The position numbers and the translations under genes were made by a program. This document shows positions 35,589 through 44,420 of a DNA stretch of 64,000 nucleotides, in pieces. Source of the stretch: Gemmatimonadetes bacterium 2013_60CM_65_52 (GTDB lineage Bacteria; Gemmatimonadota; Gemmatimonadetes; Gemmatimonadales; Gemmatimonadaceae); the NCBI GenBank assembly GCA_002215645.1, contig NGFI01000004.1, forward strand, positions 62,001 through 126,000. Direction: 5' to 3'. Each line of letters opens with the position of its first letter. The first letter of the stretch is position 1. The notes beneath the pieces were generated by a model. That model did no database searches. It saw nothing but the letters and a program-made list of their open reading frames with translations, and was not told where the DNA came from.

Positions 35589-37697
35589 ATGCGTGAGTAC
35601 CAGGGGTCGGAGATCCGCAACATCGCGGTAGTCGGACACGGAGGCAGCGGCAAAACCAGTCTGGTCGACGCCCTCGCCTTCGTGTCCGGATCCAGTAAAC
35701 GACACGGAACGGTCGGCGACGGCACGAGCCTCACCGACACAGCCCCGGAGGAAATCGAACGGGGCTACTCCATCAACCTGGGCTGCGCATTCGCCGAGTG
35801 GATGGACACCAAGATCAACCTCCTCGACACACCGGGCTTTCTCGACTTCCAGGGCGACGCCATCGCGGGACTCGCCGCGGCGGACGGCGCCCTCTGCGTC
35901 GTCGGCGCCACGGCGGGCGTGGAAGTCGGAACGGAGCGCATGTTCCGCGAAGCAGTCCTGCGCGGCGACCCGGTGCTCTTCGTCGTCACCATGATGGACA
36001 AGGAGCACGCGGACTTCGACGGGATCTACCAGCAGATCAAGACGCGGCTCTCCAACAAGGTCATTCCCATTGAGGTGCCGGTGGGCCAGGGGGCCGACTT
36101 CCACGGCATCGTCAACCTCTTCGACCGCCGGGCACACGTCTATACGCGGGCGGTAAAGACGGGGGCATACGAGGAGACGGACGTCCCCGCCGAGGTGCAG
36201 GGACAGTTCGACAAATACTACAACGAGCTGATCGAGACGGTCGCGGCCACGGACGACAACCTGCTCGAGCGCTACCTCAACGGCGAGCAGATCTCACGGG
36301 ATGAGGCTATCGCGGCCATGAAGGCGGCCATGAAGCGCATGGAGCTCTTCCCGCTCTTCTGCGTGTCATCGACGCATAACTACGGCACGCGCGCGGTGCT
36401 CACGCACATCGTCGAGCTGATGCCGAGCGCGTACGAGATGGAGGAGATCCACGCGTTCAAGGGGGCGGAAGGAGACCACACGGTGGAGATCCACGCCAAC
36501 GACGTGGACCCCTTTGCGGCCATCGTCTTCAAGACGCAGAGCGAGCCGCACGTCGGGGACGTCAGCATCTTCCGGATCCTGTCCGGTTCCGTCCGCACGG
36601 GCGACGAGCTGTACAACGCCACGCGCGACGGCGCGGAAAAGCTGAACCATCTCGCCGTCTCGCAGGGCAAGGACCGGATCGAGGTCCAGCGGCTGCGCGC
36701 GGGCGACATCGGCTGCGTCGCCAAGCTGCGCAACACGCACACGAACGACACGCTGTCCACGCGCGCACATCCGGTCCGGCTGCCGCAGATAGTGTTCCCG
36801 GATCCGCTGGTGCAGATGGCCATTCATCCGGTGAACCGGGCGGATGAAGAGAAAGTGCAGCAGGGCCTTCACCGTTTGCACGACGAGGATCCGGCGTTCG
36901 AGACACAGTGGAACGCCGAGACGCACGAGACGCTGATCTCCGGACTCGGCGAGCGGCATCTCGAGGTGGCGCTCTCGAAGCTCAAGCGAAAGTTCGGCGT
37001 TCAGGCGGAGCTCTCGAAGCCGAAGATTGCGTACCGGGAGACGATTCGCGCGCGAGCCGAAGGGCAGGGGCGCCACAAGAAGCAGTCGGGAGGACGCGGG
37101 CAGTTCGGCGATTGCTGGGTGCGGTTCGCGCCGACGCAGCGTGGCGACGGCATCCGCTTCGAGGACCGCATCGTCGGCGGCTCCATCCCCAGCAAGTTCA
37201 TCCCTGCGGTAGAGAAGGGCATTCACGAAGCCGCGGAGCGGGGCGTCATCGCGGGCTATCCGCTGGTGGACTTTCAGGTGGAGCTGTACGACGGCTCGTA
37301 CCACACGGTGGACTCCAACGAGATGTCGTTCAAGATGGCGGGCATCCAGGCGTTCAAGGCGGTGGCGCCGAAATGCCGGCCGGTGTTGCTGGAGCCACTG
37401 GACGAAGTCGAGATCACGACGCCCGACGCGTCACTCGGCGACGTCCTCGGCGATCTATCGTCGCGCCGCGGGCAGATTCTGGGCACGGACGTGCTGGCCG
37501 ACGTCGCAGGGACGCGCGTCCGAGCGCTGGTGCCGCAGTCGGAGCTGCATCTCTACGCCAGCGCACTCCAGTCGATGACGCATGGGCGCGCAACGTTTCG
37601 CCGGCACTTTCGAGGGTACGAGGAGATGCCGAGCGACGCCGCACAGCGGGTGGTGGAGGAGTCGCAGAAGACGCATACCGCCGAAGCGGCTCACTGA
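35589..37697 (+). CDS. fusA2: translation elongation factor G paralogue (EF-G-2 type)
   Basis: The 702-aa translational GTPase has G1 GHGGSGKTSLVDAL, a switch I variant ERGYSINL, G3 DTPGFLDFQGD, a G4 position that reads TMMDKEHADF rather than NKxD, and domains II-V through DALGDVLGDLSSRRGQI. The usual catalytic His of DTPGHVDF is replaced, as happens in EF-G-2/FusA2-like proteins. It probably has a specialised or slow GTPase role in ribosome function, and a canonical fusA would be elsewhere. Confidence 0.88.
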   Translation: MREYQGSEIRNIAVVGHGGSGKTSLVDALAFVSGSSKRHGTVGDGTSLTDTAPEEIERGYSINLGCAFAEWMDTKINLLDTPGFLDFQGDAIAGLAAADGALCVVGATAGVEVGTERMFREAVLRGDPVLFVVTMMDKEHADFDGIYQQIKTRLSNKVIPIEVPVGQGADFHGIVNLFDRRAHVYTRAVKTGAYEETDVPAEVQGQFDKYYNELIETVAATDDNLLERYLNGEQISRDEAIAAMKAAMKRMELFPLFCVSSTHNYGTRAVLTHIVELMPSAYEMEEIHAFKGAEGDHTVEIHANDVDPFAAIVFKTQSEPHVGDVSIFRILSGSVRTGDELYNATRDGAEKLNHLAVSQGKDRIEVQRLRAGDIGCVAKLRNTHTNDTLSTRAHPVRLPQIVFPDPLVQMAIHPVNRADEEKVQQGLHRLHDEDPAFETQWNAETHETLISGLGERHLEVALSKLKRKFGVQAELSKPKIAYRETIRARAEGQGRHKKQSGGRGQFGDCWVRFAPTQRGDGIRFEDRIVGGSIPSKFIPAVEKGIHEAAERGVIAGYPLVDFQVELYDGSYHTVDSNEMSFKMAGIQAFKAVAPKCRPVLLEPLDEVEITTPDASLGDVLGDLSSRRGQILGTDVLADVAGTRVRALVPQSELHLYASALQSMTHGRATFRRHFRGYEEMPSDAAQRVVEESQKTHTAEAAH

Positions 37698-37765
37698 ACG
37701 TTCCTATGTGCGCACAGCGAGGGCGTCGCACCACGCGGCGCCCTCGTGGCGTATCCGCGCCGGGC

Positions 37766-37771
37766 TATATT
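37766..37771 (+). promoter_or_regulatory. possible -10 box of a leaderless transcript
   Basis: TATATT ends 6 bp before ATG 37778, which has no Shine-Dalgarno. This spacing would make the mRNA start at or near the start codon. The -35 region is poor. Confidence 0.3.
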
Positions 37772-37777
37772 CTCGTG

Positions 37778-38533
37778 ATGACCCCAGGGGACGCGCAGCT
37801 CACCGATCCACTCGAAGGCTGGTGTGACGTCGTCGGCCCCGGTCGGATGGGACAGGCGCTGGTGGACGCGCTGAGCGCCGCGGGTGTCGCCGTTCGTGGG
37901 CCATTCGGCCGGGGCGCGAATGGCGACGGCGCCTCGGTCGTGGTGCTCTGTGTACCGGATCGCGAGATCGCTACCGCCGCCGCGGCCATCGCCACCGGTC
38001 CGATCGTGGGACACGTCAGCGCGTCCGCGCCGATGGACCTCCTCGAGCCGCACGAGCGGTTCGTCATGCATCCGCTGCTCAGCGTGGTCGGCGCAGGAAC
38101 CACCTTCGCTGGCGCCACCTGTGCGATCGACGGCAGCTCGCCGCACGCCCTCGCCGTCGTGACCGCGATCGCGGAACGGTTGGGCATGCACGCGCGCGTG
38201 ATCGAAGCGCCTCTGCGCGCGCTCTATCACGCGTCGGCGTCCGCGGCATCCAACCACGTGACGACGGTACTCGGACTCGCGGAATCACTCGGCAGCAAGG
38301 TGGGTCTCGACCGCGCCGCGCTGCTTCCCCTCGTGCAGGCCACCGTTCAGCACTGGGCAGCCCTCGGCGCGCGCGACGCACTGACGGGACCAATCGCGCG
38401 CGGCGATGAAGGGACGGTCACACGGCAGCGCGACGCCGTCGCAGCAGGCGCTGCGGAGCAGTTGCCCCTCTGGGATGCGCTCACTCAAGCGACTCGCGAG
38501 CTGGCTGCGAAGCCGACAGGGACGCCGAAGTGA
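37778..38533 (+). CDS. Rossmann-fold/DUF2520 NAD(P)-binding protein in pantothenate operon
   Basis: The 251-aa protein has a dinucleotide-binding N-terminus (WCDVVGPGRMGQALVDALSAAGV), then VLCVPDREI and the DUF2520 C-terminal helices (LYHASASAASNHVTTVLGLAESL). It resembles 6-phosphogluconate/ketopantoate reductase-like enzymes. GTG of panC overlaps its stop. Linkage to panC and panB suggests a role in pantothenate synthesis, possibly as an unusual ketopantoate reductase. This is inference. Confidence 0.8.
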   Translation: MTPGDAQLTDPLEGWCDVVGPGRMGQALVDALSAAGVAVRGPFGRGANGDGASVVVLCVPDREIATAAAAIATGPIVGHVSASAPMDLLEPHERFVMHPLLSVVGAGTTFAGATCAIDGSSPHALAVVTAIAERLGMHARVIEAPLRALYHASASAASNHVTTVLGLAESLGSKVGLDRAALLPLVQATVQHWAALGARDALTGPIARGDEGTVTRQRDAVAAGAAEQLPLWDALTQATRELAAKPTGTPK

Positions 38534-39390
38534 TTCTCGTTCGGACCGTGGCGGCCGTGCGCGACGTGGTGCGGAGCGCGCGAGCCGAGGGGCGTCGCGT
38601 TGGCCTTGTCCCGACGATGGGGGCCTTTCATCGGGGACACGTGTCGCTCATGTCGCGCGCACGCGAGGAATGCGGATTCGTGGTGGTGTCACTCTTCGTC
38701 AACCCGGCGCAGTTCAACGAGGCGGCGGATCTCGCGCGATATCCCCGTGACGAGGGCGGCGACGCCGCTCTTGCTGGGAATGCGGGCGTCGACGTGCTGT
38801 TTGCACCCGACGCGAGCGAGGTCTATCCGGCGGGCTTCGCGACCACAGTGGAAGTCACGGGCATCACCGAGCCACTCGAGGGCGCGGTCCGCGGAACGGC
38901 GCACTTTCGCGGCGTGGCGACCGTGGTGGCGAAGTTGTTCAACATGGTGCAGCCCGACGCGGCATACTTCGGTCAGAAGGACGCGCAGCAGGCGCTGATG
39001 ATTCGACGGATGGCGAAGGATCTCGATTTTCCCATCGAGGTCGTGGTGTGTCCGACCGTGCGCGAAGACGACGGCCTCGCGATGTCGAGCCGCAACGCGC
39101 TGCTCGATGCCGACTCGCGCCGGCGCGCGACAGCATTGTCCCGCGCCCTGCGTGCCGTCGAGCGCACCGTGGCCGCGGGCGAGCGCGAAGCGGCCAGCGC
39201 GCTCGCCAGCGGGCGTGCGGAGCTGGCTGCCGAGGGAATCGAGGCAGAATATTTCGCCGCCGTTTCCGTGGACACGCTTCAGCCAGTGGACCGCATCGAG
39301 AGCGAGACACTCATCGCGCTCGCCGCCCGGCTCGGCGCCGCGCGCCTCATCGACAATGTGATCGTCCGTCCCCCAGGAGCAACCAGATGA
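38530..39390 (+). CDS. panC: pantothenate synthetase
   Basis: It joins pantoate and beta-alanine using ATP. The 286-aa protein shows VGLVPTMGAFHRGHVSLM (HIGH-type motif), VVSLFVNPAQFNEAADL, NMVQPDAAYFGQKDAQQ and the MSSRN motif in REDDGLAMSSRN. GTG 38530 overlaps the upstream stop, and its own stop overlaps panB as ATGA. Confidence 0.96.
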   Translation: MILVRTVAAVRDVVRSARAEGRRVGLVPTMGAFHRGHVSLMSRAREECGFVVVSLFVNPAQFNEAADLARYPRDEGGDAALAGNAGVDVLFAPDASEVYPAGFATTVEVTGITEPLEGAVRGTAHFRGVATVVAKLFNMVQPDAAYFGQKDAQQALMIRRMAKDLDFPIEVVVCPTVREDDGLAMSSRNALLDADSRRRATALSRALRAVERTVAAGEREAASALASGRAELAAEGIEAEYFAAVSVDTLQPVDRIESETLIALAARLGAARLIDNVIVRPPGATR

Positions 39391-40232
39391 CGAATGCGAA
39401 GCTCGACCGGCTGGACGAGCTGTACCGGCGCGGCGAGCCGATCGTGATGATCACCGCCTACGACTATCCGTCGGGGCGCATCGTCGCCGCAGCAGGGGTG
39501 GACGTCATTCTCGTAGGCGATTCCGCCGCGATGACGGTCCTGGGCTACGGTTCCACGCGCGACATATCGATTGACGAGCTTCTGGTGCTCACGCGTGCCG
39601 TTCGCCGGGCGGTCCCCGACCTTCCCGTCATCGGTGACCTCACCTTTGGCAGCTACGAAGACAGCAACGAGCTGGCGGTGCGGTCAGCGCGGCGTTTCGT
39701 GGACGAGGGCGGCGTGGACGCCGTGAAGCTCGAGGGGGCCGGTGCGATGCTCCCTCGTGTTCGTGCAATTCTCGAAGCCGGTATTCCCGTCTACGGCCAC
39801 GTGGGGCTGTTGCCGCAGTCAGTACGGACACGCGAGGGGTATCGCGCACGGGGACGAGAACCGAGCCAGGCGATCAGTATCGTGAAGGACGCTGACGACC
39901 TCGCAGCGGCAGGAGTATCCGCGCTCATCATCGAGGCCGTGCCCACGCCGGTGACGAAGATGATCACCGATCGCTTGCGCATTCCCGTGATCGGAATCGG
40001 CGCGGGCCTCGAGGCCGGCGGACAGGTGCTCGTCTACCACGACGTCCTCGGCTTCGGCGAAGGACGGCTGCCCAGATTCGTGAAGCAGTACGCGTCGGCG
40101 CGGACCGATCTTGTGTCAGCGGTAGAGCGGTGGGCCGCCGACGTGCGGGCGCGGACGTATCCTGCGCTGGAACACACCTACCCGATCACTGCCGAGGCAT
40201 TCGCGGAAGTGCAGCGGCAGGTTGGAAGGTGA
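39387..40232 (+). CDS. panB: 3-methyl-2-oxobutanoate hydroxymethyltransferase
   Basis: It makes ketopantoate from 2-ketoisovalerate, linking this operon to the ilv pathway at the other end of the window. The 281-aa TIM-barrel protein has MITAYDYPSGRIV, VDVILVGDSAAMTVLGY, the DLTFGSY segment, GHVGLLPQS and IGIGAGLEAGGQVLVYHD. ATG 39387 overlaps the panC stop and follows CAGGAGC. The track ORF start at 39048 is a read-through of the panC region. Confidence 0.96.
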   Translation: MTNAKLDRLDELYRRGEPIVMITAYDYPSGRIVAAAGVDVILVGDSAAMTVLGYGSTRDISIDELLVLTRAVRRAVPDLPVIGDLTFGSYEDSNELAVRSARRFVDEGGVDAVKLEGAGAMLPRVRAILEAGIPVYGHVGLLPQSVRTREGYRARGREPSQAISIVKDADDLAAAGVSALIIEAVPTPVTKMITDRLRIPVIGIGAGLEAGGQVLVYHDVLGFGEGRLPRFVKQYASARTDLVSAVERWAADVRARTYPALEHTYPITAEAFAEVQRQVGR

Positions 40233-40283
40233 GCGAAATAGTCACTCGCGCCAGATAGAAAAGCGACGGCAGAAGCTAATGAA

Positions 40284-40350
40284 CCACAGAGGCACAGAGA
40301 TGTAGAGAACTGCAAGAGCCGTAGTTCTCTACATCTCTGTGCCTCTGTGG
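40284..40350. terminator. 28-bp perfect hairpin, bidirectional terminator or palindromic repeat
   Basis: CCACAGAGGCACAGAGATGT... and its exact complement form a 28-bp stem with an 11-nt loop, between the convergent panB and kamA genes. It has no T-tract of its own. Confidence 0.75.
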
Positions 40351-40365
40351 CGTCAGTTTATGAAG

Positions 40366-41559
40366 TTAGCCGTTCGCTGACTTGCGCCGCCGAGCCGCCC
40401 GCTTCTTCTTCGCCGCCTTGCCCACCTCGATCGGCACGACACCCTGCTGGGCGGCAATTCCGGGCACCGTAACGGGGATGGGCTGCTTCGGCTGCTTGTA
40501 CGTGAAGCGCTTGCCCTCGTAGTTGCGGAAGACCACCTCTTCGTCGTTGATCTCTTCGACGTACTCGGGAAGCAACGGCACCTTGCCGCCGCCTCCGGGC
40601 GAGTCGATGACGAACTGCGGCACCGCGAGTCCGGACGTCCAGCCGCGCAGCGCCTGAATGATCTCGAGTCCTTTCTGCACGGTCGTGCGGAAGTGCTCGC
40701 CGCCGGCGACCTGATCGGCCATGTAGATGTAGTAGGGCCGCACGCGCGCCTTCAGCAGCTCATGCATCAGCTTCATCATGACGCGCGGATCGTCGTTCAC
40801 ACCCTTGAGCAGCACCGTCTGGCATCCGAGCGAGATGCCGGCCTTGCTCAACCGATCCAGGGAGGCCACCGCGGCGGGCGTGAGCTCGTCCGGGTGGTTG
40901 AAGTGCGTGTTCATGAAGATCGGATGGTATTTCTGCACCATCTCGCAGAACTCGGGCGTGACGCGCTCGGGCAGATGCGACGTGATGCGGCTGCCCAGCC
41001 GGATGATCTCGATGTGCGGGATGGCGCGCAGCCGCTGGAAGATGTACTCCAGCCGCTGGTCGCTCAGCATCATCGGGTCGCCGCCGGAGAGGATGACGTC
41101 GCGGATCTCGGTGTGTGCGGCGAGATACTGGAATGCCGACTCGTATTCCTTGAGCGAGATCTTCTCCGGATCGCCGACCTTGCGGCGGCGCGTGCAGAAG
41201 CGGCAGTAGCTCGCGCAGACGGGGCTCACGAGAAAGAGCGCGCGGTCGGGATACCGGTGCGTGATGTTCGGAACGGGAGAATCGCCGTCCTCGTCGAGCG
41301 AGTCGATGACGCCGTCAACGACTTCCAGCTCCTGGACTGATGGAATGAACTGATTCCAGTTGGCGTCGCCCACTTCCCTGATCTGCGAGAGCGACTCCCG
41401 CGTGATGCGCATCTGGAAGTTGTCGAATGCAGGGCCCAGGGCCTGGACGTCGATCTCCCGCTCCGCCACGTCCGTTCCGAATCGCTCGGCAACGTACCCG
41501 TGAAGCTGCTCGAGGGTGGAGATGCTCTCGTCGCGCAATGTCTTCTGCCAGTCACTCAT
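40366..41559 (-). CDS. kamA: lysine 2,3-aminomutase (radical SAM, PLP)
   Basis: It interconverts L-lysine and L-beta-lysine in the known family. The 397-aa protein has the radical-SAM motif CASYCRFC (C115, C119, C122), DVILSGGDPMML, IIRLGSR, THFNHP, YYIYMADQVAGGEHFRT and the PLP-lysine motif SPGGGGKVP. A basic tail (KKKRAARRRK) ends the protein. It is the last gene of an operon with a GNAT and two ATP-grasp ligases, so beta-lysine is probably used in a product made by those enzymes. Confidence 0.92.
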   Translation of the reverse strand: MSDWQKTLRDESISTLEQLHGYVAERFGTDVAEREIDVQALGPAFDNFQMRITRESLSQIREVGDANWNQFIPSVQELEVVDGVIDSLDEDGDSPVPNITHRYPDRALFLVSPVCASYCRFCTRRRKVGDPEKISLKEYESAFQYLAAHTEIRDVILSGGDPMMLSDQRLEYIFQRLRAIPHIEIIRLGSRITSHLPERVTPEFCEMVQKYHPIFMNTHFNHPDELTPAAVASLDRLSKAGISLGCQTVLLKGVNDDPRVMMKLMHELLKARVRPYYIYMADQVAGGEHFRTTVQKGLEIIQALRGWTSGLAVPQFVIDSPGGGGKVPLLPEYVEEINDEEVVFRNYEGKRFTYKQPKQPIPVTVPGIAAQQGVVPIEVGKAAKKKRAARRRKSANG

Positions 41560-42062
41560 GCGGTAGCTACTCCGCGCTCGCGTGTGGTAAGGCGTGTGGT
41601 GAGGATGAGGCGGTCGTCCGCCGGTGCATAGAAATCGCGCACGCGCGCGGCCTCCTCATAGCCGCGGCGCGAGTAGAACTCCCGCGTCGGCGCATAGTCG
41701 GCGCGCGACGAGGTCTCCACGACGAGGAGCCGTGCTCCTCGACGACCAAGCTCCTGCTCTACCCATCGTACGAGCGCGCGTCCACAGCCGCGCCCCTGCG
41801 CGGCCGGATGAACGGCGAGCCAGTACAGATCGAAGGAGCCTTCTGTGGCGGGCGTCGGGCCGAAGCACGCGTAGCCGGCCAGCGCAGCGCCTTCGTCGAA
41901 CGCGCCGACGAGCTCGTAGTCGCTGCTGCCCGCAATCACCTCATCGAACAGCTCGAGCGCCACGGACACCTCCTCGTCGGAGAACGCATCCGTCGCCGAG
42001 AGAATTCCGGCGACCTCGGACCGATGCTGGCGGTCGAGCGGGCCAACGCGAACGGCGGTCAC
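41556..42062 (-). CDS. GNAT N-acetyltransferase
   Basis: The 168-aa GNAT domain has the acetyl-CoA motif LAVHPAAQGRGCGRALVRWVEQELGRRGARLLVVETS, followed by FYSRRGYEEAARVRDFY. GTG 42062 overlaps the upstream ATP-grasp stop and its own stop overlaps the kamA start (ATGA). In archaea and bacteria a GNAT (AblB) beside KamA acetylates beta-lysine to an osmolyte. This protein could do the same or modify a peptide built by the ligases. Confidence 0.88.
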   Translation of the reverse strand: MTAVRVGPLDRQHRSEVAGILSATDAFSDEEVSVALELFDEVIAGSSDYELVGAFDEGAALAGYACFGPTPATEGSFDLYWLAVHPAAQGRGCGRALVRWVEQELGRRGARLLVVETSSRADYAPTREFYSRRGYEEAARVRDFYAPADDRLILTTRLTTRERGVATA

Positions 42063-43123
42063 TAGACCTCCCCCGCGGGAAAGAGCTGTAGCTCGTCGTC
42101 GGTGACGGCCACTCCGGAGAGCTCCTTGGCGAGCGCCCAGCGCTCCTGCGTCATGACGGTCAGGCGAGCACGCTGTAGCGCCAGCTCGCAGATGCGGCGG
42201 ACGAGCGGTCCGTATTCGATGCCGGCGACGCGCGCCATCCGCGCGAGGCCTGCGTCGGGAGAGATGTCGGGATTCGCGTTGACCTCGAGGATCCACGGGC
42301 GGCCGCGCTCGTCGATGCGGATGTCTACGCGGCCATATCCCTGCCCACCGACGATGCGCCACGCCGCGACCGCCATCTTCCGGATCTGCGACGCGACGCT
42401 TGCAGGCAGGCGCGCAGGGCATTGCGGCTTGGAGCCGAGATCTTCGTCCGATCCCTCTTCCCACTTGGACCGGTAGGTGACGATTCGCCACATGCCCTTT
42501 GGCATGTTCCCGAAGTCGATCTCGGCAATCGGGAGAACTGCGTCGCCAAGAATGCCGACGTTGACTTCGCGGCCGTCCACGTAACGCTGGACGAGGACCT
42601 CGTCCCACCGCTCCAGCATGACCCCGATCCGCTCGTTCAGCGCGCGCGACGTGCGAACTACCGAGCGTTGCTCGATGCCGATGGACGCGTCCTCGGCGGC
42701 CGGCTTGCAGATGGCCGGGAAGCCGACGTTCGGGATGGCGCTGCCCTGACGGACGGCGGCGAACTTGGGGACGGGCAGGCCGGCCCGCTCGAGCGCGCCG
42801 TTGACGACGTGCTTGCGGAGCGTCAACGACGTCGTCCAGCTGGAGCTTCCAGTATATGGTATGCCGAGGAGCTCCAGAACGGCGATTACCGGGGGCTCGA
42901 GGGCAGCGACGCCATCGATGGCCTCGCAGAGATTGAAGACCAGGTCCACCCGGGCGCGGCGCAGCTTGTCGATCCACTTGGTGTCGCCGTGCACGGCGAC
43001 GAGCGCCACCTGATTTCCTTCGCTCGCGAGGCAGGCTTCGACCGTGTGTACGGTGCTGAGGATGGCGCCGTCGGCGGCCAGTCCGGTAGCGCTGTCGCCG
43101 TCGTACAGAATGCCGATTCTCAC
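42062..43123 (-). CDS. D-Ala-D-Ala ligase-like ATP-grasp enzyme (second copy)
   Basis: The 353-aa protein has a Ddl-type N-domain (VDLVFNLCEAIDGVAALEPPVIAVLELLGIPYTGSS), the ATP-grasp lysine strand PAICKPAAEDASIGIEQ, the ATP-site loop DEVLVQRYVDGREVNVGILG and the Mg ligands in RPWILEVNANPDISPDAG. It forms an amide bond via an acyl phosphate. GTG 43123 overlaps the neighbouring ATP-grasp stop as GTGA. Two such ligases, a GNAT and KamA suggest stepwise assembly of a small amide or peptide. The substrate is unknown. Confidence 0.85.
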   Translation of the reverse strand: MRIGILYDGDSATGLAADGAILSTVHTVEACLASEGNQVALVAVHGDTKWIDKLRRARVDLVFNLCEAIDGVAALEPPVIAVLELLGIPYTGSSSWTTSLTLRKHVVNGALERAGLPVPKFAAVRQGSAIPNVGFPAICKPAAEDASIGIEQRSVVRTSRALNERIGVMLERWDEVLVQRYVDGREVNVGILGDAVLPIAEIDFGNMPKGMWRIVTYRSKWEEGSDEDLGSKPQCPARLPASVASQIRKMAVAAWRIVGGQGYGRVDIRIDERGRPWILEVNANPDISPDAGLARMARVAGIEYGPLVRRICELALQRARLTVMTQERWALAKELSGVAVTDDELQLFPAGEV

Positions 43124-44241
43124 GCCTGACCTCCCGCCAGCTGAATGCCTTGCCGGTCGGCGGCTGCGCGGAGGCAGGCGCCGATGAGTGCGTCGTAGTC
43201 GAGACCCGCTGCGCGCGCGGCCTTCGGCAAGCACGAGTTGTCCGCCGGATCCGGCAGGATGCCCGGCAGAGGATTCACCTCGATGACGTTGGCTCGTCCC
43301 TCGGCGTCGAGTCGGACGTCGATGCGCGCCCAGTCGCGGCATCCGAGGACGTCGAATGCGCGCAGCACGACGCTTTCGATCTCGGCACGCATTGCGGAGC
43401 TGACGGGCGCGGGACACTCGAAGATTGCGAGCGGCTCTTCCGGGCGATCCCAGAGCCACTTGGCCTCGAAGCCGTAAATGGGAAGCGCTCCGGCGGGCAG
43501 AGCGTCGAAGTTCAGTCCGACGATCGGCAGCACCCGCGCCGCCGAGCCGTTGCCCAGCACGCCGCATGTAAACTCGGCGCCGGGAAGGAACGACTCGAGG
43601 AGCACCGGCTGCTCGTACCGCTCGAGCAGCTCGAGCACCACAGGCTTGAGCGCGCGCGGGGAATCGATGTAGTTGCGGACGGTGATCCCCTTCGACGAGC
43701 CCTCGTGCAGCGGCTTGGCGAAGAGCGGCAGGCGCGGGCGATTCCTGGCGAGGGCGTTAAGCTCCGCGGGCGTGCGCACGAGCCACCAGTCGGCGGTCGG
43801 AACGCCGCGCGCGCGGAGGATCTCCTTGGTCCGCGCCTTGTCGAGGCAGAGTGCCAGCGTGAACGGGTCGCTGCCGGAATACGGAATGCCGTAGAACTCG
43901 CAGATGGCAGGGACGTGCGCCTCGCGGTTCGGACCGCGAAGTCCTTCGGCGATGTTGAAGACGATGTCGGCGCGGGACTTGCGAAGACGCTGCGGAAAGT
44001 CGTCGGTGGCCTCGAGGCGGACGACGCGGCCGAGCCGCCCGAGTGCCGCGGCGACGGCGTCGATGGTCGACGGTGCGTCCCACTCGGCGAACTCGTCGTC
44101 CGCGACGGCAGCGGGGGCGACCATGGTCGCTGCCCCCGCTCCGTTACTAGGCGGCTCGTCTTCCGCCCGTGCGAGCTCGATGGAGCTCCCCACGCCGGCG
44201 GCGTCTGGCTTCTGATTGTACGCGAACCCGATGCGCGTCAT
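43120..44241 (-). CDS. D-Ala-D-Ala ligase-like ATP-grasp enzyme (first copy)
   Basis: The 373-aa protein has a Ddl-type core: ADIVFNIAEGLRGPNREAHVPAICEFYGIPYSGSD, LPLFAKPLHEGSSKGI, LESFLPGAEFTCGVLG, WARIDVRLDAEGRANVIEVNPLPGI. A ~35-residue insert near residue 25 is Ala/Glu-rich. It differs clearly from its neighbour, so the two may act on different substrates. It is the first gene of the ATP-grasp/ATP-grasp/GNAT/KamA operon. It is unlikely to be the cell-wall Ddl, given the operon. Confidence 0.85.
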   Translation of the reverse strand: MTRIGFAYNQKPDAAGVGSSIELARAEDEPPSNGAGAATMVAPAAVADDEFAEWDAPSTIDAVAAALGRLGRVVRLEATDDFPQRLRKSRADIVFNIAEGLRGPNREAHVPAICEFYGIPYSGSDPFTLALCLDKARTKEILRARGVPTADWWLVRTPAELNALARNRPRLPLFAKPLHEGSSKGITVRNYIDSPRALKPVVLELLERYEQPVLLESFLPGAEFTCGVLGNGSAARVLPIVGLNFDALPAGALPIYGFEAKWLWDRPEEPLAIFECPAPVSSAMRAEIESVVLRAFDVLGCRDWARIDVRLDAEGRANVIEVNPLPGILPDPADNSCLPKAARAAGLDYDALIGACLRAAADRQGIQLAGGQA

Positions 44242-44371
44242 CCAATCCCGGAACTGGTATGCTGCACTGCGTCGCGAGCGATCTTCTTATCCGAGCACCG
44301 CCGCGTGAGCGACGGCGCCCGTTGCATGACGACGCGGGCAACTCACGCGCCACATGTGATGCCGCCGAAGA

Positions 44372-44401
44372 TATGTATTTGATTTTTTTCGCGCAATGAA
44401 A
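44372..44401 (-). promoter_or_regulatory. predicted promoter of the ATP-grasp/KamA operon
   Basis: In the AT-rich 179-bp gap after thyX, TTTCAT (44396-44401) and TACATA (44372-44377) on the minus strand are 18 bp apart. ATTTTTTT and AAAAAAAT flank it and could also help terminate thyX. Confidence 0.4.
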
Positions 44402-44420
44402 AAAATTGGCCGAGATCGAC

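Noticed and set aside
34425-36137. 570-aa minus-strand ORF
   Set aside because: It crosses a terminator, a palindromic repeat and the EF-G-2 gene in antisense and has no recognisable motif.
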